The notes: generated by a model not told the origin, from the letters alone. A stretch of 64,000 nt of DNA from Bradyrhizobium sp. AZCC 2262 (GCF_036924535.1 NZ_JAZHRT010000001.1:3472001-3536000); one strand, 5' to 3'. Positions 28,386 to 38,753 are shown, counted from the stretch's first letter. A program made the numbers and translations.

Positions 28386-28653
28386 TGCGCACGTTTCGGG
28401 ATGGCATCGAAGCCAAGGGCGCTTTCGCGCGGATAGCCCAAAACGGTACGTCCGCCCACGACGGCGGGTCCATCAGGGTAATTCCGATAGAAAGCCCGGG
28501 GAAAGCCCTGATTGACGCGTCCGGTTGTGGGGTACCTACTGCTGGGTAGCTGTCGTTGTACGGAGATCCTGACAACCGTTCCATGGGACGACAGCCAATC
28601 AGCTCAATCGTGCCCCTGCCTTCCCTGAGTAGAGCAAGGGCCCGGAGGATTGC

Positions 28654-28956
28654 ATGCAGCTCACTCCGAGAGAGTTCGACAAGCTGCTTATCTACATGAT
28701 GGCAGATGTCGCGTTAAAGCGAAGAGCCAAGGGCCTCAAGCTCAATTATCCCGAAGCCGTCGCTATCATATCAGCGGTCGCCCTTGATGGCGCGCGTGCC
28801 GGGAAAACAATCGAAGACGTAACCAAGGAGGCGCGCACCGTCCTGACCAAGGCCGATGTGATGGATGGCGTCGCCGATCTTATTCCGATGGTGCAGATCG
28901 AGGCGGTGTTCACCGACGGCAGCCGTTTGGTGACGGTTCACACGCCCGTCCAGTGA
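28654..28956 (+). CDS. ureA: Urease gamma subunit
   Basis: 100-residue structural subunit. [38 protein letters not shown] and [12 protein letters not shown] are diagnostic of the gamma chain, as is the C-terminal [22 protein letters not shown] precedes the ATG. First gene of the operon, 20 bases before ureB. Confidence 0.97.
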   Translation: MQLTPREFDKLLIYMMADVALKRRAKGLKLNYPEAVAIISAVALDGARAGKTIEDVTKEARTVLTKADVMDGVADLIPMVQIEAVFTDGSRLVTVHTPVQ

Positions 28957-28976
28957 GTGCCTGACAGGAGGCTAAC

Positions 28977-29414
28977 ATGGCCGGACCAAAAGTGGGCCCC
29001 GCTGTTGCCGCAAACGTCGACCCGGCGACAAAGGACGTGCCGGTCGGCGGCTACGTGTGCAGTTCAGCGGCGATCACATTCGATGCCGATCGTCCGGTGA
29101 CGACGCTCAAGGTGCGCAATGCGGGTGACCGCCCGATACAGGTCGGATCGCACTTCCATTTTTTCGAAGTCAATCGTGCGCTGGAATTCGATCGCGCGGC
29201 GGCCTTCGGGCTGCGCCTGAACATTCCATCATCGACGGCAACGCGGTTCGAGCCCGGTGACGAACGCGAGGTCCAGCTCGTTCCCTACGGAGGCAAACGC
29301 GCCGTCTACGGCTTTAACAATCTCGTCGATGGTCCTACCGCAGGCCAGGACGCCGCCACGGTCAAATCCAGGGCGGTGGCGCAGGCGGCCAAGCGAGGCT
29401 TCCGCTCGACATAA
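28977..29414 (+). CDS. ureB: Urease beta subunit
   Basis: 145 residues. The family core is clear: [20 protein letters not shown] and [20 protein letters not shown], then [19 protein letters not shown]. The chain is longer than the roughly 100-110-residue minimal form at both ends. GGAGG is present upstream. It forms the (alpha beta gamma)3 apoenzyme with ureA and ureC. Confidence 0.96.
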   Translation: MAGPKVGPAVAANVDPATKDVPVGGYVCSSAAITFDADRPVTTLKVRNAGDRPIQVGSHFHFFEVNRALEFDRAAAFGLRLNIPSSTATRFEPGDEREVQLVPYGGKRAVYGFNNLVDGPTAGQDAATVKSRAVAQAAKRGFRST

Positions 29415-29458
29415 GGCGTGAGTTTGCGTCGAAAGACAAACCTTGAACGAGGGCCAGT

Positions 29459-31180
29459 ATGCCTACCATGTCTCGGCAAGAATATGTCGGCCTCTTCGGT
29501 CCGACGACGGGTGATCGCATCCGATTGGGCGATACGGGCTTGTTCGTCGAAATTGAGCGCGATCTACGCGGCGGCTACGGCGACGAACTCGTCTTCGGCG
29601 GTGGCAAGAGCATGCGTGAGGGCATGGGCATGGACAACCAGGTGACGCGGGCGGGCGGCGCTCCTGACCTCGTGATCACCAACGTAACCGTGATCGACGC
29701 GGTGCTGGGCGTAGTGAAAGCGGATGTGGGGATCAGGGACGGCCGTATCAGCGCGATCGGCAAGGCCGGCAATCCGCAAACGATGGATCGCGTTACACCA
29801 GGCCTGGAGATTGGCCTGGCTACCGATGCTATCTCAGGCTCACATCTGATCCTGACGGCCGCCGGGATCGACACACACATTCATTTCATTTCTCCGCAGC
29901 AGGCTCAAGCGGCGCTCTCAAACGGCACTACGACATTGATCGGTGGCGGTACCGGTCCTTCGGACGGTTCCTACGCGACGACGGTGACATCGGGTCCCGG
30001 AAACATCCGCATGATGTTACGCGCGTTCGAAAACTGGCCGCTCAACGTCGGCATTCTCGGCAAGGGGCACGGACATGGCAAAGCGGCTCTGGTTGAACAG
30101 ATCGAGGCGGGCGCTGTCGGCGTGAAATGTCACGAAGACTGGGGCACCACCCCCGCGGTGCTTCGGTCAGCGCTGACCGTCGCAGACGAGACGGACACTC
30201 AAGTGTGCATCCATACCGATACGCTGAACGAATCCGGCTTCGTCGATGATTCGATCGAGGCGTTTGAGGGACGAACGGTTCATTCGTTCCATACCGAAGG
30301 GTCCGGCGGCGGCCACGCGCCTGACATCATCAAGATCGCGGGCCTTCCCAACGTCTTGCCGTCTTCGACCAACCCCACGCTCCCCTACGGCATCAACTCG
30401 CAGGCGGAGCTCTATGACATGATCATGGTCTGTCACCACCTCAGCCCCGACATCCCGTCGGACGTTGCATTCACTGAAAGCCGCATCCGAGCTGAAACCA
30501 TCGCCGCGGAAAACGTGCTTCAGGACCTCGGCGTCATCTCGATGTTCTCAAGCGATTCCCAGGCCATGGGACGCATCGGGGAATGCTGGCTGCGTTGCAT
30601 CCAGACCGCCGATGCGATGAAGACCGGGCGCGGCAAGCTGCCGGAGGATGCCCTCGGCAACGATAATTTCCGGGTGCTGCGCTACGTCGCGAAGATCACC
30701 ATCAACCCGGCGATCTCGCATGGTATTGCCGACGTGCTGGGCTCGGTCGAGGTCGGCAAGATCGCTGACCTCGTCCTGTGGGAGCCGGCGTTCTTCGGCG
30801 CCAAGCCCAAGATCATCATCAAGAACGGCTTTATCAGCTGGGCCGTGATGGGCGATCCCAACGCGTCGCTGCCGACGCCACAGCCCACCTACTATCGGCC
30901 CATGTTCGGTGCCTATGGTGATGCGCTGGCGGCCAATTGCATCACGTTCGTCTCCGGCGTCGCCCATGCTGCCGGGGTCAAGGAGCGACTGGGACTTCGC
31001 CGGCAGGTGATGCCGGTGCGAAACGTGCGCAAGATCGGCAAGCGCGATATGATCAGAAACGCCGGCACCCCGAAAATTGAAGTCAGTCCGGAAACTTTCG
31101 CGGTGACCGTCGACGGCAAGCACGCGACCGTGCAGCCGCTGACCACGGTCTCGCTAAACCAGAAGTATTTCTTCAGTTGA
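29459..31180 (+). CDS. ureC: Urease alpha (catalytic) subunit
   Basis: 573-residue nickel amidohydrolase, full length. Active-site residues are all present: His-x-His in [10 protein letters not shown], the carbamylated Lys in [11 protein letters not shown], further ligand His in CIHTDTLNE and [12 protein letters not shown], the mobile-flap Cys-His-His in [20 protein letters not shown], and the ligand Asp in SSDSQAMGR. It hydrolyses urea to ammonia and carbamate. An intact operon with all accessory genes implies an active enzyme. Confidence 0.98.
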   Translation: MPTMSRQEYVGLFGPTTGDRIRLGDTGLFVEIERDLRGGYGDELVFGGGKSMREGMGMDNQVTRAGGAPDLVITNVTVIDAVLGVVKADVGIRDGRISAIGKAGNPQTMDRVTPGLEIGLATDAISGSHLILTAAGIDTHIHFISPQQAQAALSNGTTTLIGGGTGPSDGSYATTVTSGPGNIRMMLRAFENWPLNVGILGKGHGHGKAALVEQIEAGAVGVKCHEDWGTTPAVLRSALTVADETDTQVCIHTDTLNESGFVDDSIEAFEGRTVHSFHTEGSGGGHAPDIIKIAGLPNVLPSSTNPTLPYGINSQAELYDMIMVCHHLSPDIPSDVAFTESRIRAETIAAENVLQDLGVISMFSSDSQAMGRIGECWLRCIQTADAMKTGRGKLPEDALGNDNFRVLRYVAKITINPAISHGIADVLGSVEVGKIADLVLWEPAFFGAKPKIIIKNGFISWAVMGDPNASLPTPQPTYYRPMFGAYGDALAANCITFVSGVAHAAGVKERLGLRRQVMPVRNVRKIGKRDMIRNAGTPKIEVSPETFAVTVDGKHATVQPLTTVSLNQKYFFS

Positions 31181-31190
31181 GGCGCTCGCC

Positions 31191-31886
31191 ATGATTCTCA
31201 TCCAGACCGTTCTGGGCAACATCGGCGATCGCGAATGGGCCGAGCGCTTGTCTGCAGCGAACACGGACTTGCTGGAGATCGACCAGTGGGAAGCGCAGAA
31301 GAGCCGCTTCCGCAAGACGACTGCAAAGGGTTTGGAGATCGCCGTCTCAATCGACCGCAACACTCATATCCGCGATGGAGACGTGCTGCTCTGGGATGCC
31401 CAGGCGCTCTCGGCGCTTGTCGCGCGAATCGAACTGCGTGACGTGATGATCGTGCACCTGGACGAACTGATGAGCCTCGCGCCAAAAACGGCAATGCGTA
31501 CATGCGTTGAACTGGGCCACGCGATGGGCAATCAGCATTGGCCGGCGTTGGTCAAGGACAACCTCGTCTATGTCCCGCTCACCGTCGATCGCAAGGTGAT
31601 GGCGTCCGTCATGAATACGCACCGCTTTGAGGGAATCCGCTACGAGTTCGTACCCGGCCGGGACGTTATTCCCTATCTCGCGCCGCATGAATCACGGCGG
31701 CTCTTCGGTGGCGCGGAGGGGCCGGTACATTCGCACACGCATGAGAGCTATGCCGGCGTCGAGGCCGAGACGGGACACGTGTACGGACATCCTCCGACGC
31801 ACGTCCACGCCCATCCGGGAGCCGCCGCTCAGGGACAAACATCGCCGGCAACGGCCGGTTCTGCTCATGACCACCATCGAGAATGA
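31191..31886 (+). CDS. ureE: Urease accessory nickel chaperone
   Basis: 231 residues. The N-terminal half has the UreE fold (FRKTTAKGLEIAVSIDRN, DGDVLLWD), the central domain has the conserved GNQHWPALV with the Ni-binding His, and the C terminus is His-rich (VHSHTHESY, VYGHPPTHVHAHPG, AHDHHRE). It delivers nickel to UreG and the apo-urease. Its 3' end overlaps ureF by 20 bases. Confidence 0.93.
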   Translation: MILIQTVLGNIGDREWAERLSAANTDLLEIDQWEAQKSRFRKTTAKGLEIAVSIDRNTHIRDGDVLLWDAQALSALVARIELRDVMIVHLDELMSLAPKTAMRTCVELGHAMGNQHWPALVKDNLVYVPLTVDRKVMASVMNTHRFEGIRYEFVPGRDVIPYLAPHESRRLFGGAEGPVHSHTHESYAGVEAETGHVYGHPPTHVHAHPGAAAQGQTSPATAGSAHDHHRE

Positions 31887-32589
31887 TGGCGTCGAGGCGT
31901 CGAGCAATGCCGCATTTCTCTCGCGGATGCTGCAGTTTGGTGACTCGATGTTTCCCATTGGCGCGTTCGCGTTTTCCTCCGGCCTGGAATCCGCCATTCA
32001 GGAAGGTGTCGTCACCAACGCGGCAACGCTTCGCGCGTTCGCGCGCACCGCGTTGGAGCAGGCGGCGCGCGGTGACTGCATCGCGCTGATCGCCGCGCAT
32101 CGCGCGGCAACCGTCGGCGATGTCGAGACCCTGGCCCGAATCGATGCGCAGGTATACGCGCGCAAGCTTTCAGACGAAGCGCGGACAATGTCGGTTCGCA
32201 TGGGCAAGAAATTCACGGAGATGGGTGTGGAGGTGGTGGGCGCGCCGCTACTTCGCACCTGGCGTGAATGCATTGAAAAATCTGTTACCCCCGGTTGCTA
32301 CCCGATAGCCCTGGCCATCAATTTCGCCGTACAGGATCTGCCTGCCAGCCAGGCGTTTGCTGTGCACCAGTATGGCGTTGCGACAACGATCCTCAGCGCG
32401 GCGTTGCGGTTGATGAAGATCAGCCACATCGAGACGCAGAAGATTCTCTACGAGCTGGCCGGACAGGCTGCAGAGGCGTACGAGGCCGCTGCGGCGGCGC
32501 GGCTGTCGGACATGGCGAGCTTTGCGCCGTTGGCGGAAATTCTGACCGCCGTCCATACCAGAGCGCATGTGCGCCTGTTCATGAGCTGA
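31867..32589 (+). CDS. ureF: Urease accessory protein
   Basis: 240 residues from the ATG at 31867 inside the end of ureE. All-helical UreF family: MLQFGDSMFPIGAFAFSSGLE, AARGDCIALIAAHRA, and the C-terminal SHIETQKILYELAGQA. It forms the UreDFG activation complex and acts as a GTPase-activating or fidelity factor for UreG. Confidence 0.93.
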   Translation: MTTIENDGVEASSNAAFLSRMLQFGDSMFPIGAFAFSSGLESAIQEGVVTNAATLRAFARTALEQAARGDCIALIAAHRAATVGDVETLARIDAQVYARKLSDEARTMSVRMGKKFTEMGVEVVGAPLLRTWRECIEKSVTPGCYPIALAINFAVQDLPASQAFAVHQYGVATTILSAALRLMKISHIETQKILYELAGQAAEAYEAAAAARLSDMASFAPLAEILTAVHTRAHVRLFMS

Positions 32590-32607
32590 CCTTGAAGGGA
32601 GTTTTGG

Positions 32608-33252
32608 ATGTCGAAGAATATCACGCGCATCGGCATCGGCGGCCCGGTCGGGTCAGGCAAGACCGCGATCGTGGAAGCCATCACACCGCGTTTGCTCGAT
32701 CTCGGCATCAAGGTTCTTATCATCACCAATGACGTGGTGACGACCGAAGACGCCAAGCATGTTCAGCGTACCCTCAAGGGGGTTCTGCTTCAGGAACGCA
32801 TTCTCGGAGTGGAGACAGGCGCCTGCCCTCATACAGCGGTGCGCGAAGACCCGAGCATGAATCTGGCTGCGGTCGAGGATATGGAACGGCGCTTTCCGGA
32901 TACCGACGTCGTGCTGATCGAAAGCGGGGGCGATAATCTGACGCTGACCTTTTCGCCGGCGCTGGTCGACTACTTCCTTTATGTAATCGACGTCGCCGCA
33001 GGCGATAAGATCCCTCGCAAGAACGGACCCGGGATCACCTATTCCGACATCCTGGTGATCAACAAGACAGATCTTGCTCCCCACGTCGGCGCCAGCCTTG
33101 AGGTGATGAAGCAGGATTCGCGGATGATGCGCGGCAGCAAGCCGTTCCTGTTCACGAACTGCAAGACGGGGGAAGGTATTCCGGAGCTGGTCGCGCTGAT
33201 CGAGCGGGAGTTCCTGTTCGACATCAACCCGCGCGCACGGCGTTCAGCATGA
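32608..33252 (+). CDS. ureG: Urease accessory GTPase
   Basis: 214-residue SIMIBI GTPase. The P-loop is [12 protein letters not shown], the nickel-binding CPH motif is in [18 protein letters not shown], Walker B-like [14 protein letters not shown] follows, and the base-recognition motif is [12 protein letters not shown]. It powers nickel insertion and carbamylation of the UreC active-site Lys. It overlaps ureD by four bases. Confidence 0.97.
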   Translation: MSKNITRIGIGGPVGSGKTAIVEAITPRLLDLGIKVLIITNDVVTTEDAKHVQRTLKGVLLQERILGVETGACPHTAVREDPSMNLAAVEDMERRFPDTDVVLIESGGDNLTLTFSPALVDYFLYVIDVAAGDKIPRKNGPGITYSDILVINKTDLAPHVGASLEVMKQDSRMMRGSKPFLFTNCKTGEGIPELVALIEREFLFDINPRARRSA

Positions 33253-34199
33253 TACCGGCGCCCTTCCCTCCCTGGGCACGCGCTGAAGCGCTCGGCGCAT
33301 CGATGCCGGAATTCGCCTCGTTCCAGGATGAGCCGCCGCAGATGAGCAGCGGCACTGTGGGCAAGACGGGTTTCCTCCGTCTGGGTTTCGAGCACCGCTC
33401 TGGCAAAACGATCCTGGCGACCTTGGAACGCCGCGTTCCCTACATGGTGCAGCGCGCGTTGCATTGTGACGAACAAATGCCAGGTTTGGCTCATGTGTTC
33501 TTGATCACCACCACGGGCTGCTTGCTGCAGGGAGACAGGCTGTCCCTGGACATCACCCTTCATGCGCGTGCGCAAGCTCACCTCACCTCTCAATCGGCAA
33601 CCAAGATCCATGCGATGGACGCCAATTATGCGGCGCAAAGCCAAACTATTGCGCTTGCTGATGACGCATACCTGGAGTTTCTTCCCGAACCCGTGATCCC
33701 GCACCGGCACGCACGATTTATCAGTGACACACAAATTTGCGTCGCCCCGTCGGCCACATTGCTCCTCTCGGAAATTATTCAACCGGGCCGAAAGCACCAT
33801 CATCCCGACGAGTGCTTCGGGGCAACCGTGCTGTCGATATCAACGGCAGCGGTGCGGCCCGATGGTCGCTCCTTGTTCGCTGAGAAGTTGGTAATCGAGC
33901 CGCGGCGATATGAGATGCGGCAGACCGGCGTGATGGACTCCTTTGATGTGCTCGCCAACGTGATCCTGTGCGCGCCCAAGGACAAGGCAGACCGGATCCA
34001 CGAGCGTGCGGAGGCCGATATCAACCTTGCGGACGGTATTGCGTTCGGCGCTTGTCGTTTGCCCAATGACGCCGGGCTGATCTTCAAGGTGTTGGGCCGC
34101 GAAACCGCGCAAGTGAAAGCGAAGGTGCGCGAGTTCTGGAGCGTGGTGCGTCAGGAGATCATCGGCGCCGCACTACCTCCGCCCTATCTGTGGCGCTAA
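33249..34199 (+). CDS. ureD: Urease accessory scaffold protein
   Basis: 316 residues. Markers are [20 protein letters not shown], the central [33 protein letters not shown], and the [14 protein letters not shown] segment. UreD (UreH) scaffolds UreF and UreG on the apoenzyme and conducts nickel to the active site. Here it is last in the operon instead of first, so the order is A-B-C-E-F-G-D. Confidence 0.93.
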   Translation: MIPAPFPPWARAEALGASMPEFASFQDEPPQMSSGTVGKTGFLRLGFEHRSGKTILATLERRVPYMVQRALHCDEQMPGLAHVFLITTTGCLLQGDRLSLDITLHARAQAHLTSQSATKIHAMDANYAAQSQTIALADDAYLEFLPEPVIPHRHARFISDTQICVAPSATLLLSEIIQPGRKHHHPDECFGATVLSISTAAVRPDGRSLFAEKLVIEPRRYEMRQTGVMDSFDVLANVILCAPKDKADRIHERAEADINLADGIAFGACRLPNDAGLIFKVLGRETAQVKAKVREFWSVVRQEIIGAALPPPYLWR

Positions 34200-34263
34200 C
34201 GGATCGACGGTGCCAACCGGGTGATCTCCAACGGCCGACGTCGACACGTTCGAGGAGGCAGCA

Positions 34264-35280
34264 GTGGAAAAGGTATTGGCAAGGTGGGAAAGCCTCTCTG
34301 CGTCGTCAGGCATAGTGCGGTTCCTGGACATTAATTTGCGCAGCATCGGGCAAGTTATGTTTCAGAACAACCCGCTAACCGGGCTTCTCTTTCTGGCCGC
34401 GATCGCCTGGGCTTCATACGCGGCTGGCGTCCCCCGAGCGGCAATTGCCGGCGTCCTCGCTGTCGTCGTGGCAAACCTGACGGCCCAATGGCTTAACGCC
34501 GATAGCGAGTCGCTCCATGCCGGGCTCTATGGATACAACGGCGTCCTTGTCGGACTTGCGTTGGCGACATTTCTAGCTCCGAGCGCACTCATGTGGGTCT
34601 ATGTGGTGTTGGGGGCGGCAGTTTCGGTCATCACGATGCTTGGGACCGTCAACGCCCTTAAGCCCTGGGGGGTGTCCAGCCTCACGTTTCCGTTCGTGCT
34701 CACGACGTGGCTCCTTCTGCTGGCCACGTATGGATTTTCCGGCCTCACAGGGGCTGCGCTACCGGCTGGCGACGTTGTCGTTGCGTTTCAACGCTACGAA
34801 GCCAGCCCACTCAAGCTGATCGATCTCCTCCAGGGTGTGCTTCAAAGCATCTCGCAGGTCTTCCTGAAGGCGAACGGTGTGGCCGCCCTTCTGTTTCTCG
34901 CTGGCCTGGCTGTGAACTCATTGGCCGCCGCCGCATTCGCTCTCGCCGGTGCGATACTGGCAGTCCTGACGGCCCATCTTTTCGGTGCCGAAAGCGAGCT
35001 GATCACCGGCGGTCTTCTCGGCTTCAGCCCTGTTCTGACGGCGATCGCGCTCGGCGCCGTGTTCTATCGACCGAGCTGGCGAGTCGCGATCTACGCCCTG
35101 CTGGGCACGCTGTTTACGGTCATCGCACAAGCGGCGCTGAACGTTGCCTTGACGCCCTTCGCCATCCCTGCGCTTACCGCGCCTTTTGTGCTCGTCACAT
35201 GGATCTTCCTTCTTCCACGCCAGTGTTTCGAGCCGGCGTCGGCTGCAACGGACGATGCCGCGACAGCGCACACAACATAG
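34264..35280 (+). CDS. Urea transporter (UT family)
   Basis: 338-residue channel-like permease with two homologous halves. The selectivity-filter signature occurs in the first half as LYGYNGVLVGLALATFL and in the second as GGLLGFSPVLTAIALGAVF. Both halves contain the LTxPFVL motif (SLTFPFVLTTW, ALTAPFVLVTW). GAGGAGG precedes the start at 34264. It provides urea for the urease directly upstream, 64 bases away, and is probably on the same transcript. Confidence 0.92.
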   Translation: MEKVLARWESLSASSGIVRFLDINLRSIGQVMFQNNPLTGLLFLAAIAWASYAAGVPRAAIAGVLAVVVANLTAQWLNADSESLHAGLYGYNGVLVGLALATFLAPSALMWVYVVLGAAVSVITMLGTVNALKPWGVSSLTFPFVLTTWLLLLATYGFSGLTGAALPAGDVVVAFQRYEASPLKLIDLLQGVLQSISQVFLKANGVAALLFLAGLAVNSLAAAAFALAGAILAVLTAHLFGAESELITGGLLGFSPVLTAIALGAVFYRPSWRVAIYALLGTLFTVIAQAALNVALTPFAIPALTAPFVLVTWIFLLPRQCFEPASAATDDAATAHTT

Positions 35281-35304
35281 ATCTTTGCTTTTTTGGAAGC
35301 CCAC

Positions 35305-35388
35305 ATGTCTGACCTAAGTCCCTTGGTACTCCCGTACGAACTCGGATGTCATCGCGCGGATTTCAAGATGCTGCTGGTGGAGGACTGA
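35305..35388 (+). CDS. Possible 27-residue peptide
   Basis: Short frame between the urea transporter and the GntP permease, with GGAAG seven bases before the ATG. It ends in KMLLVED and its stop lies three bases before the next start. It could be a coupling leader for the GntP gene, a remnant, or chance. No family. Confidence 0.25.
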   Translation: MSDLSPLVLPYELGCHRADFKMLLVED

Positions 35389-35391
35389 ACC

Positions 35392-36837
35392 ATGGGACTC
35401 GTCGGGATACTGCTCGGGCTCGCTCTGTTGATGTGGCTTGCCTACCGAGGGTGGAGTGTACTCATGGTGGCGCCGGTGGCTGCCATGCTGGCCGCTGCGA
35501 TTTCGGGTGAGCCGCTTCTCGCTCATTGGACGCAGACCTTTATGCCCGGTGCTGGCCGATTCGTTACGCAGTGGTTTCCGATGTTCCTGCTTGGCGGGTT
35601 GTTTGGCAAGCTGATGGACGACAGCGGGTCGATCACCTCTATCGCGCGTTTCCTGACTGAACGGTTGGGAACACACCGCACCATACTCTCAGTGGTGCTG
35701 GCTTCGGCAGCGGTTACCTACGGCGGCGTGAGCGTCTTTGTTGCCTTTTTCGTGTTGGTCCCCATGGCGAAAGAGATGTTCCAGGCTGCGAACATCCCGC
35801 GCCGCTTGATGCCGGCGACCATCGGTCTTGGGGCGTTCACGTTCACGATGTCGGCAATGCCGGGAACGCCGTCTGTCAACAATGCCATTCCGATGCCGTA
35901 CTTCGGCACAACCACCTTCGCGGCGCCGGGTCTGGGTATCATCGCTTCGATCATCATTTTTGTTATCGGCATGTGGTGGCTCCGCCGTGCAGAAGCCGCC
36001 GCGCGCAGGGCCGGCGAGGGCTATGATCGCAAGTCGGAGGAGTCTCCCGCCATCGACGAGACCGTTCGTATGCAGGCGTCAGCTGCCGGCGATTTTGATC
36101 CAGCTGAATTTCAGCATGGCAAGCACAGTGCCAGCCTGCCCCCCTTTGTGATTGCCGCATTGCCGCTGGTTGTAGTCATCTGTACTAACTTCCTACTGTC
36201 GCTAGTCGTCCTCCCACGGCTGGATTTTTCGTTCTTGGCCAAAGAGGTGTGGGGCGAGACCACGATCGGAGCGGTGGCCGGCGTCTGGTCGGTCGTTATT
36301 GCGCTCGCGACTGCGACCCTGACCGTCATAGTGCTCAACTTCAGGCGTTTCCCGGCGTTGCGGGAAAGTTTGGATGCTGGCGCCGCTTCCTCCGTCATGC
36401 CAATCCTGATGATTGCCAGTCTCGTCGGCTTTGGTGCTGTCATTGCCGCGCTGCCCGCGTTCGCGGACGTACGTGACGCGCTACTCGCGGTTGGCGGAGG
36501 TCCCCTTATCTCTCTCACGATCGCCGTGAACGCGCTCGCTGCGCTTACCGGTACCGCCTCCGGGGGAATGGCAATCGTGCTCAATATCCTCGGCGACACC
36601 TTCTTGGGGCTCGCCGCCGAGCACGGAATCGATCCCGCGCTGATGCATCGCGTGACCACGATTGGCGCTGGTACGCTCGATGCCCTGCCACACAATGGCA
36701 CGGTGCTGTTGCTGTTTCAGATCAGCGGACTGACTCACCGCGAGAGCTATCTCGATATGGTGATGACCGTGATCGTCACCTGCATCATTGCACTTGCCGC
36801 TGTCCTGGTCCTGGGCACGGTGTTTGGATCATTTTGA
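35392..36837 (+). CDS. GntP family permease
   Basis: 481 residues, about 12 membrane helices, starting MGLVGILLGLALLMWLAYRG. GntP/IT-superfamily markers are GGLFGKLMDDSGSITSIARF, YGGVSVFVAFFVLVPMAKEMF, MSAMPGTPSVNNAIPMPYFG and LPHNGTVLLLFQISGLTHRESY. The family moves gluconate and related organic acids with protons. Its presence right after the urea genes may reflect uptake of another organic nutrient; the true substrate is unknown. GGTGGAGG precedes the start. Confidence 0.85.
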   Translation: MGLVGILLGLALLMWLAYRGWSVLMVAPVAAMLAAAISGEPLLAHWTQTFMPGAGRFVTQWFPMFLLGGLFGKLMDDSGSITSIARFLTERLGTHRTILSVVLASAAVTYGGVSVFVAFFVLVPMAKEMFQAANIPRRLMPATIGLGAFTFTMSAMPGTPSVNNAIPMPYFGTTTFAAPGLGIIASIIIFVIGMWWLRRAEAAARRAGEGYDRKSEESPAIDETVRMQASAAGDFDPAEFQHGKHSASLPPFVIAALPLVVVICTNFLLSLVVLPRLDFSFLAKEVWGETTIGAVAGVWSVVIALATATLTVIVLNFRRFPALRESLDAGAASSVMPILMIASLVGFGAVIAALPAFADVRDALLAVGGGPLISLTIAVNALAALTGTASGGMAIVLNILGDTFLGLAAEHGIDPALMHRVTTIGAGTLDALPHNGTVLLLFQISGLTHRESYLDMVMTVIVTCIIALAAVLVLGTVFGSF

Positions 36838-36889
36838 TGACAGAGGCTATCGCGACTTTGGCAGATTGCCGCAACACACGGAGGCGAGC

Positions 36890-37141
36890 ATGAATATCCG
36901 ACTTGTATGCAGCGCCCTGATCATCGGCGCATTGACGGCAGTTGCAGTGCCTCAAAATCTGTCGGTGGCCCAATCGAACGACCAAAGGGCGTCTGCGCCA
37001 AGGAGTGCAACACCGAATACGAATATGACGCCGCACAAGCATCGCTCCTGGCGTCATCATGGTGGAAGGCATCCGCACTATGGCAGTCGGCGAGTTCGTG
37101 CCCAACCGTCGCGGGAAACGGCATTGCCGCCGACCAAATGA
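36890..37141 (+). CDS. Small exported His/Arg-rich protein
   Basis: 83 residues from the ATG at 36890 with GGAGGCG upstream. The signal peptide is MNIRLVCSALIIGALTAVAV with probable cleavage near SVAQS. The mature part is short and basic (HKHRSWRHHGGRHPHYGSRR). Unknown function; a periplasmic metal-binding role for the His cluster is only a guess. It is followed by leader copy C. Confidence 0.6.
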   Translation: MNIRLVCSALIIGALTAVAVPQNLSVAQSNDQRASAPRSATPNTNMTPHKHRSWRHHGGRHPHYGSRRVRAQPSRETALPPTK

Positions 37142-37181
37142 TCGACTGCGTTACTCCATCGAAAACCGGGCAGGCTTTCCC

Positions 37182-37260
37182 ATTTTCGGCAAGGGTGATT
37201 CCTCCTCTGCAACTGGGGTGATCACTTGATATCACGGCGCATTCTGGAGGTGCATCGTGC
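37182..37260 (+). promoter_or_regulatory. Shared ~80-bp leader element, copy C
   Basis: TTTTCGGCAAGGGTGATTCC, then GGGGTGATCACTTGATATCA and a GCATCGTGCC end match copies A and B at the same internal spacing. Unlike A and B, no GGAGG and clear small exported gene follow: a GTG-started frame of about 50 codons from 37258 has no recognisable features. It may be an orphan element. Confidence 0.55.
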
Positions 37261-37919
37261 CAAAACCTGCCCGCCCTGCCCGCAACAGCGGACAATCGAA
37301 TTTCTCCGTGCGCAAAAGGATACGAGGCCGCAGCCCGGCCGAGATCGCCGTCTCTCCAACGCGGCCGGTCGCCAGCACAATCATACGCAAGATCACAATC
37401 ATCATGCGGCGATGATCACGGGACGTCTGGCAAAGTGGAGGCACCGTCATTTCTTGGGAACAACTTCGAATCTTGGGAACAACTTCGAACACCCTCTCAT
37501 GCGTTCAACAGCGCGGGCTCCCGGAGTGCGGCCATGGGCCCCAGCGCGCTGGACGGGCCGCGCTGGCGATCCTACGGCCTGTCTGACACCGATGGACGAA
37601 CGCGCGTTGTAGCCGGAGCGAGATAACGGAAAAAATGTGCCGGGAAATATTTTTGGAAAGTCGAAGTGAAGAAGACCAACATCGTGAAAGAAATAAACAA
37701 CCCCAGCCCGATCCCCGCCCCCCGGTGGGGGTGAAGGGTCCGTTACAGCGCCGAGGTCGATCTCGCACCAGGTTGCCGGTGGCGCGCGCCACCGGCGCGG
37801 CGCGGCCGAGGTCGTGATCTGTGATGCCGGCTCCTCCGGCAGGATCGTCGTTAGTCCGACAACCAGTTGATATTAATGATGATCAGCTCGACGACCGCCG
37901 GGGTTGCCTACAGCGATGC
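37261..37919 (+). other. Non-coding stretch with a tandem repeat and a perfect palindrome
   Basis: No convincing gene. The 19-base unit TCTTGGGAACAACTTCGAA is present twice in tandem (37452-37470 and 37471-37489). A perfect 22-base palindrome lies at 37775-37796 (half GCCGGTGGCGC), a hairpin that could terminate or mark a boundary. Together they separate the GntP/urease cargo from phage-like genes. Confidence 0.5.
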
Positions 37920-38528
37920 CTACAGATCGCGGCTTTGGCGGCTGTTCGGCCGCGTCGGCCGGAGCATTGCAAGGCTGATCGCCGCCTCCGATCGGCGAGG
38001 CGTCGGTGCCGGCGCGTCGACGATCTTCGCATGAGCGGCTGCGGCGGCTTGCAGATCAGCGCGGACATCGGCGACGATCTCGTCAATCATGAGCAGCGTC
38101 GTGGCAGCATCGCCGTTGCCGAGTTCGGCAATCATCTCCTCGATCGTGGATGGCCGATCGAAGCTGCCAGGCCCGCCGACCTCTACCTGGTCCTTCAGAA
38201 GACCTACGAGCTTCGCTGAGAGCGTCAGCGCCGCGACCACGGTGCCGTGCTGCTTTGCCCGGCGCGCGTCCTCGATGGTCGTCGCCAGCTCGGCGAGGAG
38301 CGACGCCACCGTGACGCCTACTTTCCGCACCGCTGGCCGCGTCAACTCGTCGATACGGTTCCTTATCTCATCTTGGCTCATCAAACGTGATGCTCCGACT
38401 TCTGCGGTGTGACCGTCGCCGCGATAGCCGGCCTGGAGGTAGGCGTCGGTGTAGCTCCCACCGGCTTTGAGGCCTTTGATGATGTTCTGGGCGAACTTCT
38501 CGCGGCGAGGTCGTTTGAGGATTGCCAT
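37920..38528 (-). CDS. Phage terminase small subunit-like protein
   Basis: 202 residues. The N-terminal half resembles terminase small subunits: RREKFAQNIIKGLKAGGSYTDAYLQAGY, then ASRLMSQDEIRNRIDELTR, a helix-turn-helix with the typical YxxAG motif. The C-terminal half is Ala-rich and acidic. Small subunits recognise phage DNA for packaging. No large subunit, portal or capsid gene is next to it, so it is a remnant or a satellite-type packaging gene. Confidence 0.7.
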   Translation of the reverse strand: MAILKRPRREKFAQNIIKGLKAGGSYTDAYLQAGYRGDGHTAEVGASRLMSQDEIRNRIDELTRPAVRKVGVTVASLLAELATTIEDARRAKQHGTVVAALTLSAKLVGLLKDQVEVGGPGSFDRPSTIEEMIAELGNGDAATTLLMIDEIVADVRADLQAAAAAHAKIVDAPAPTPRRSEAAISLAMLRPTRPNSRQSRDL

Positions 38529-38753
38529 GGTTTCAGCCTACGCTGGTCTCGCGAGAGTTCAAGCATGTTTCAGAGTGACGTGCTCGATGATGTGGGCGCG
38601 ACCTCACACCATGTATCGTTACACTTCGCTCAGTGTGGCGGCTCCGGCTCATCGCTTCCCTCTCGCGTGTGACATCCGCTGCGCCTTTGGGCTGCGCTCC
38701 TGTCACGCGCTACACCGTTGGTGCCGATAGCCAATGCCCGGCACCAGCCGGGC

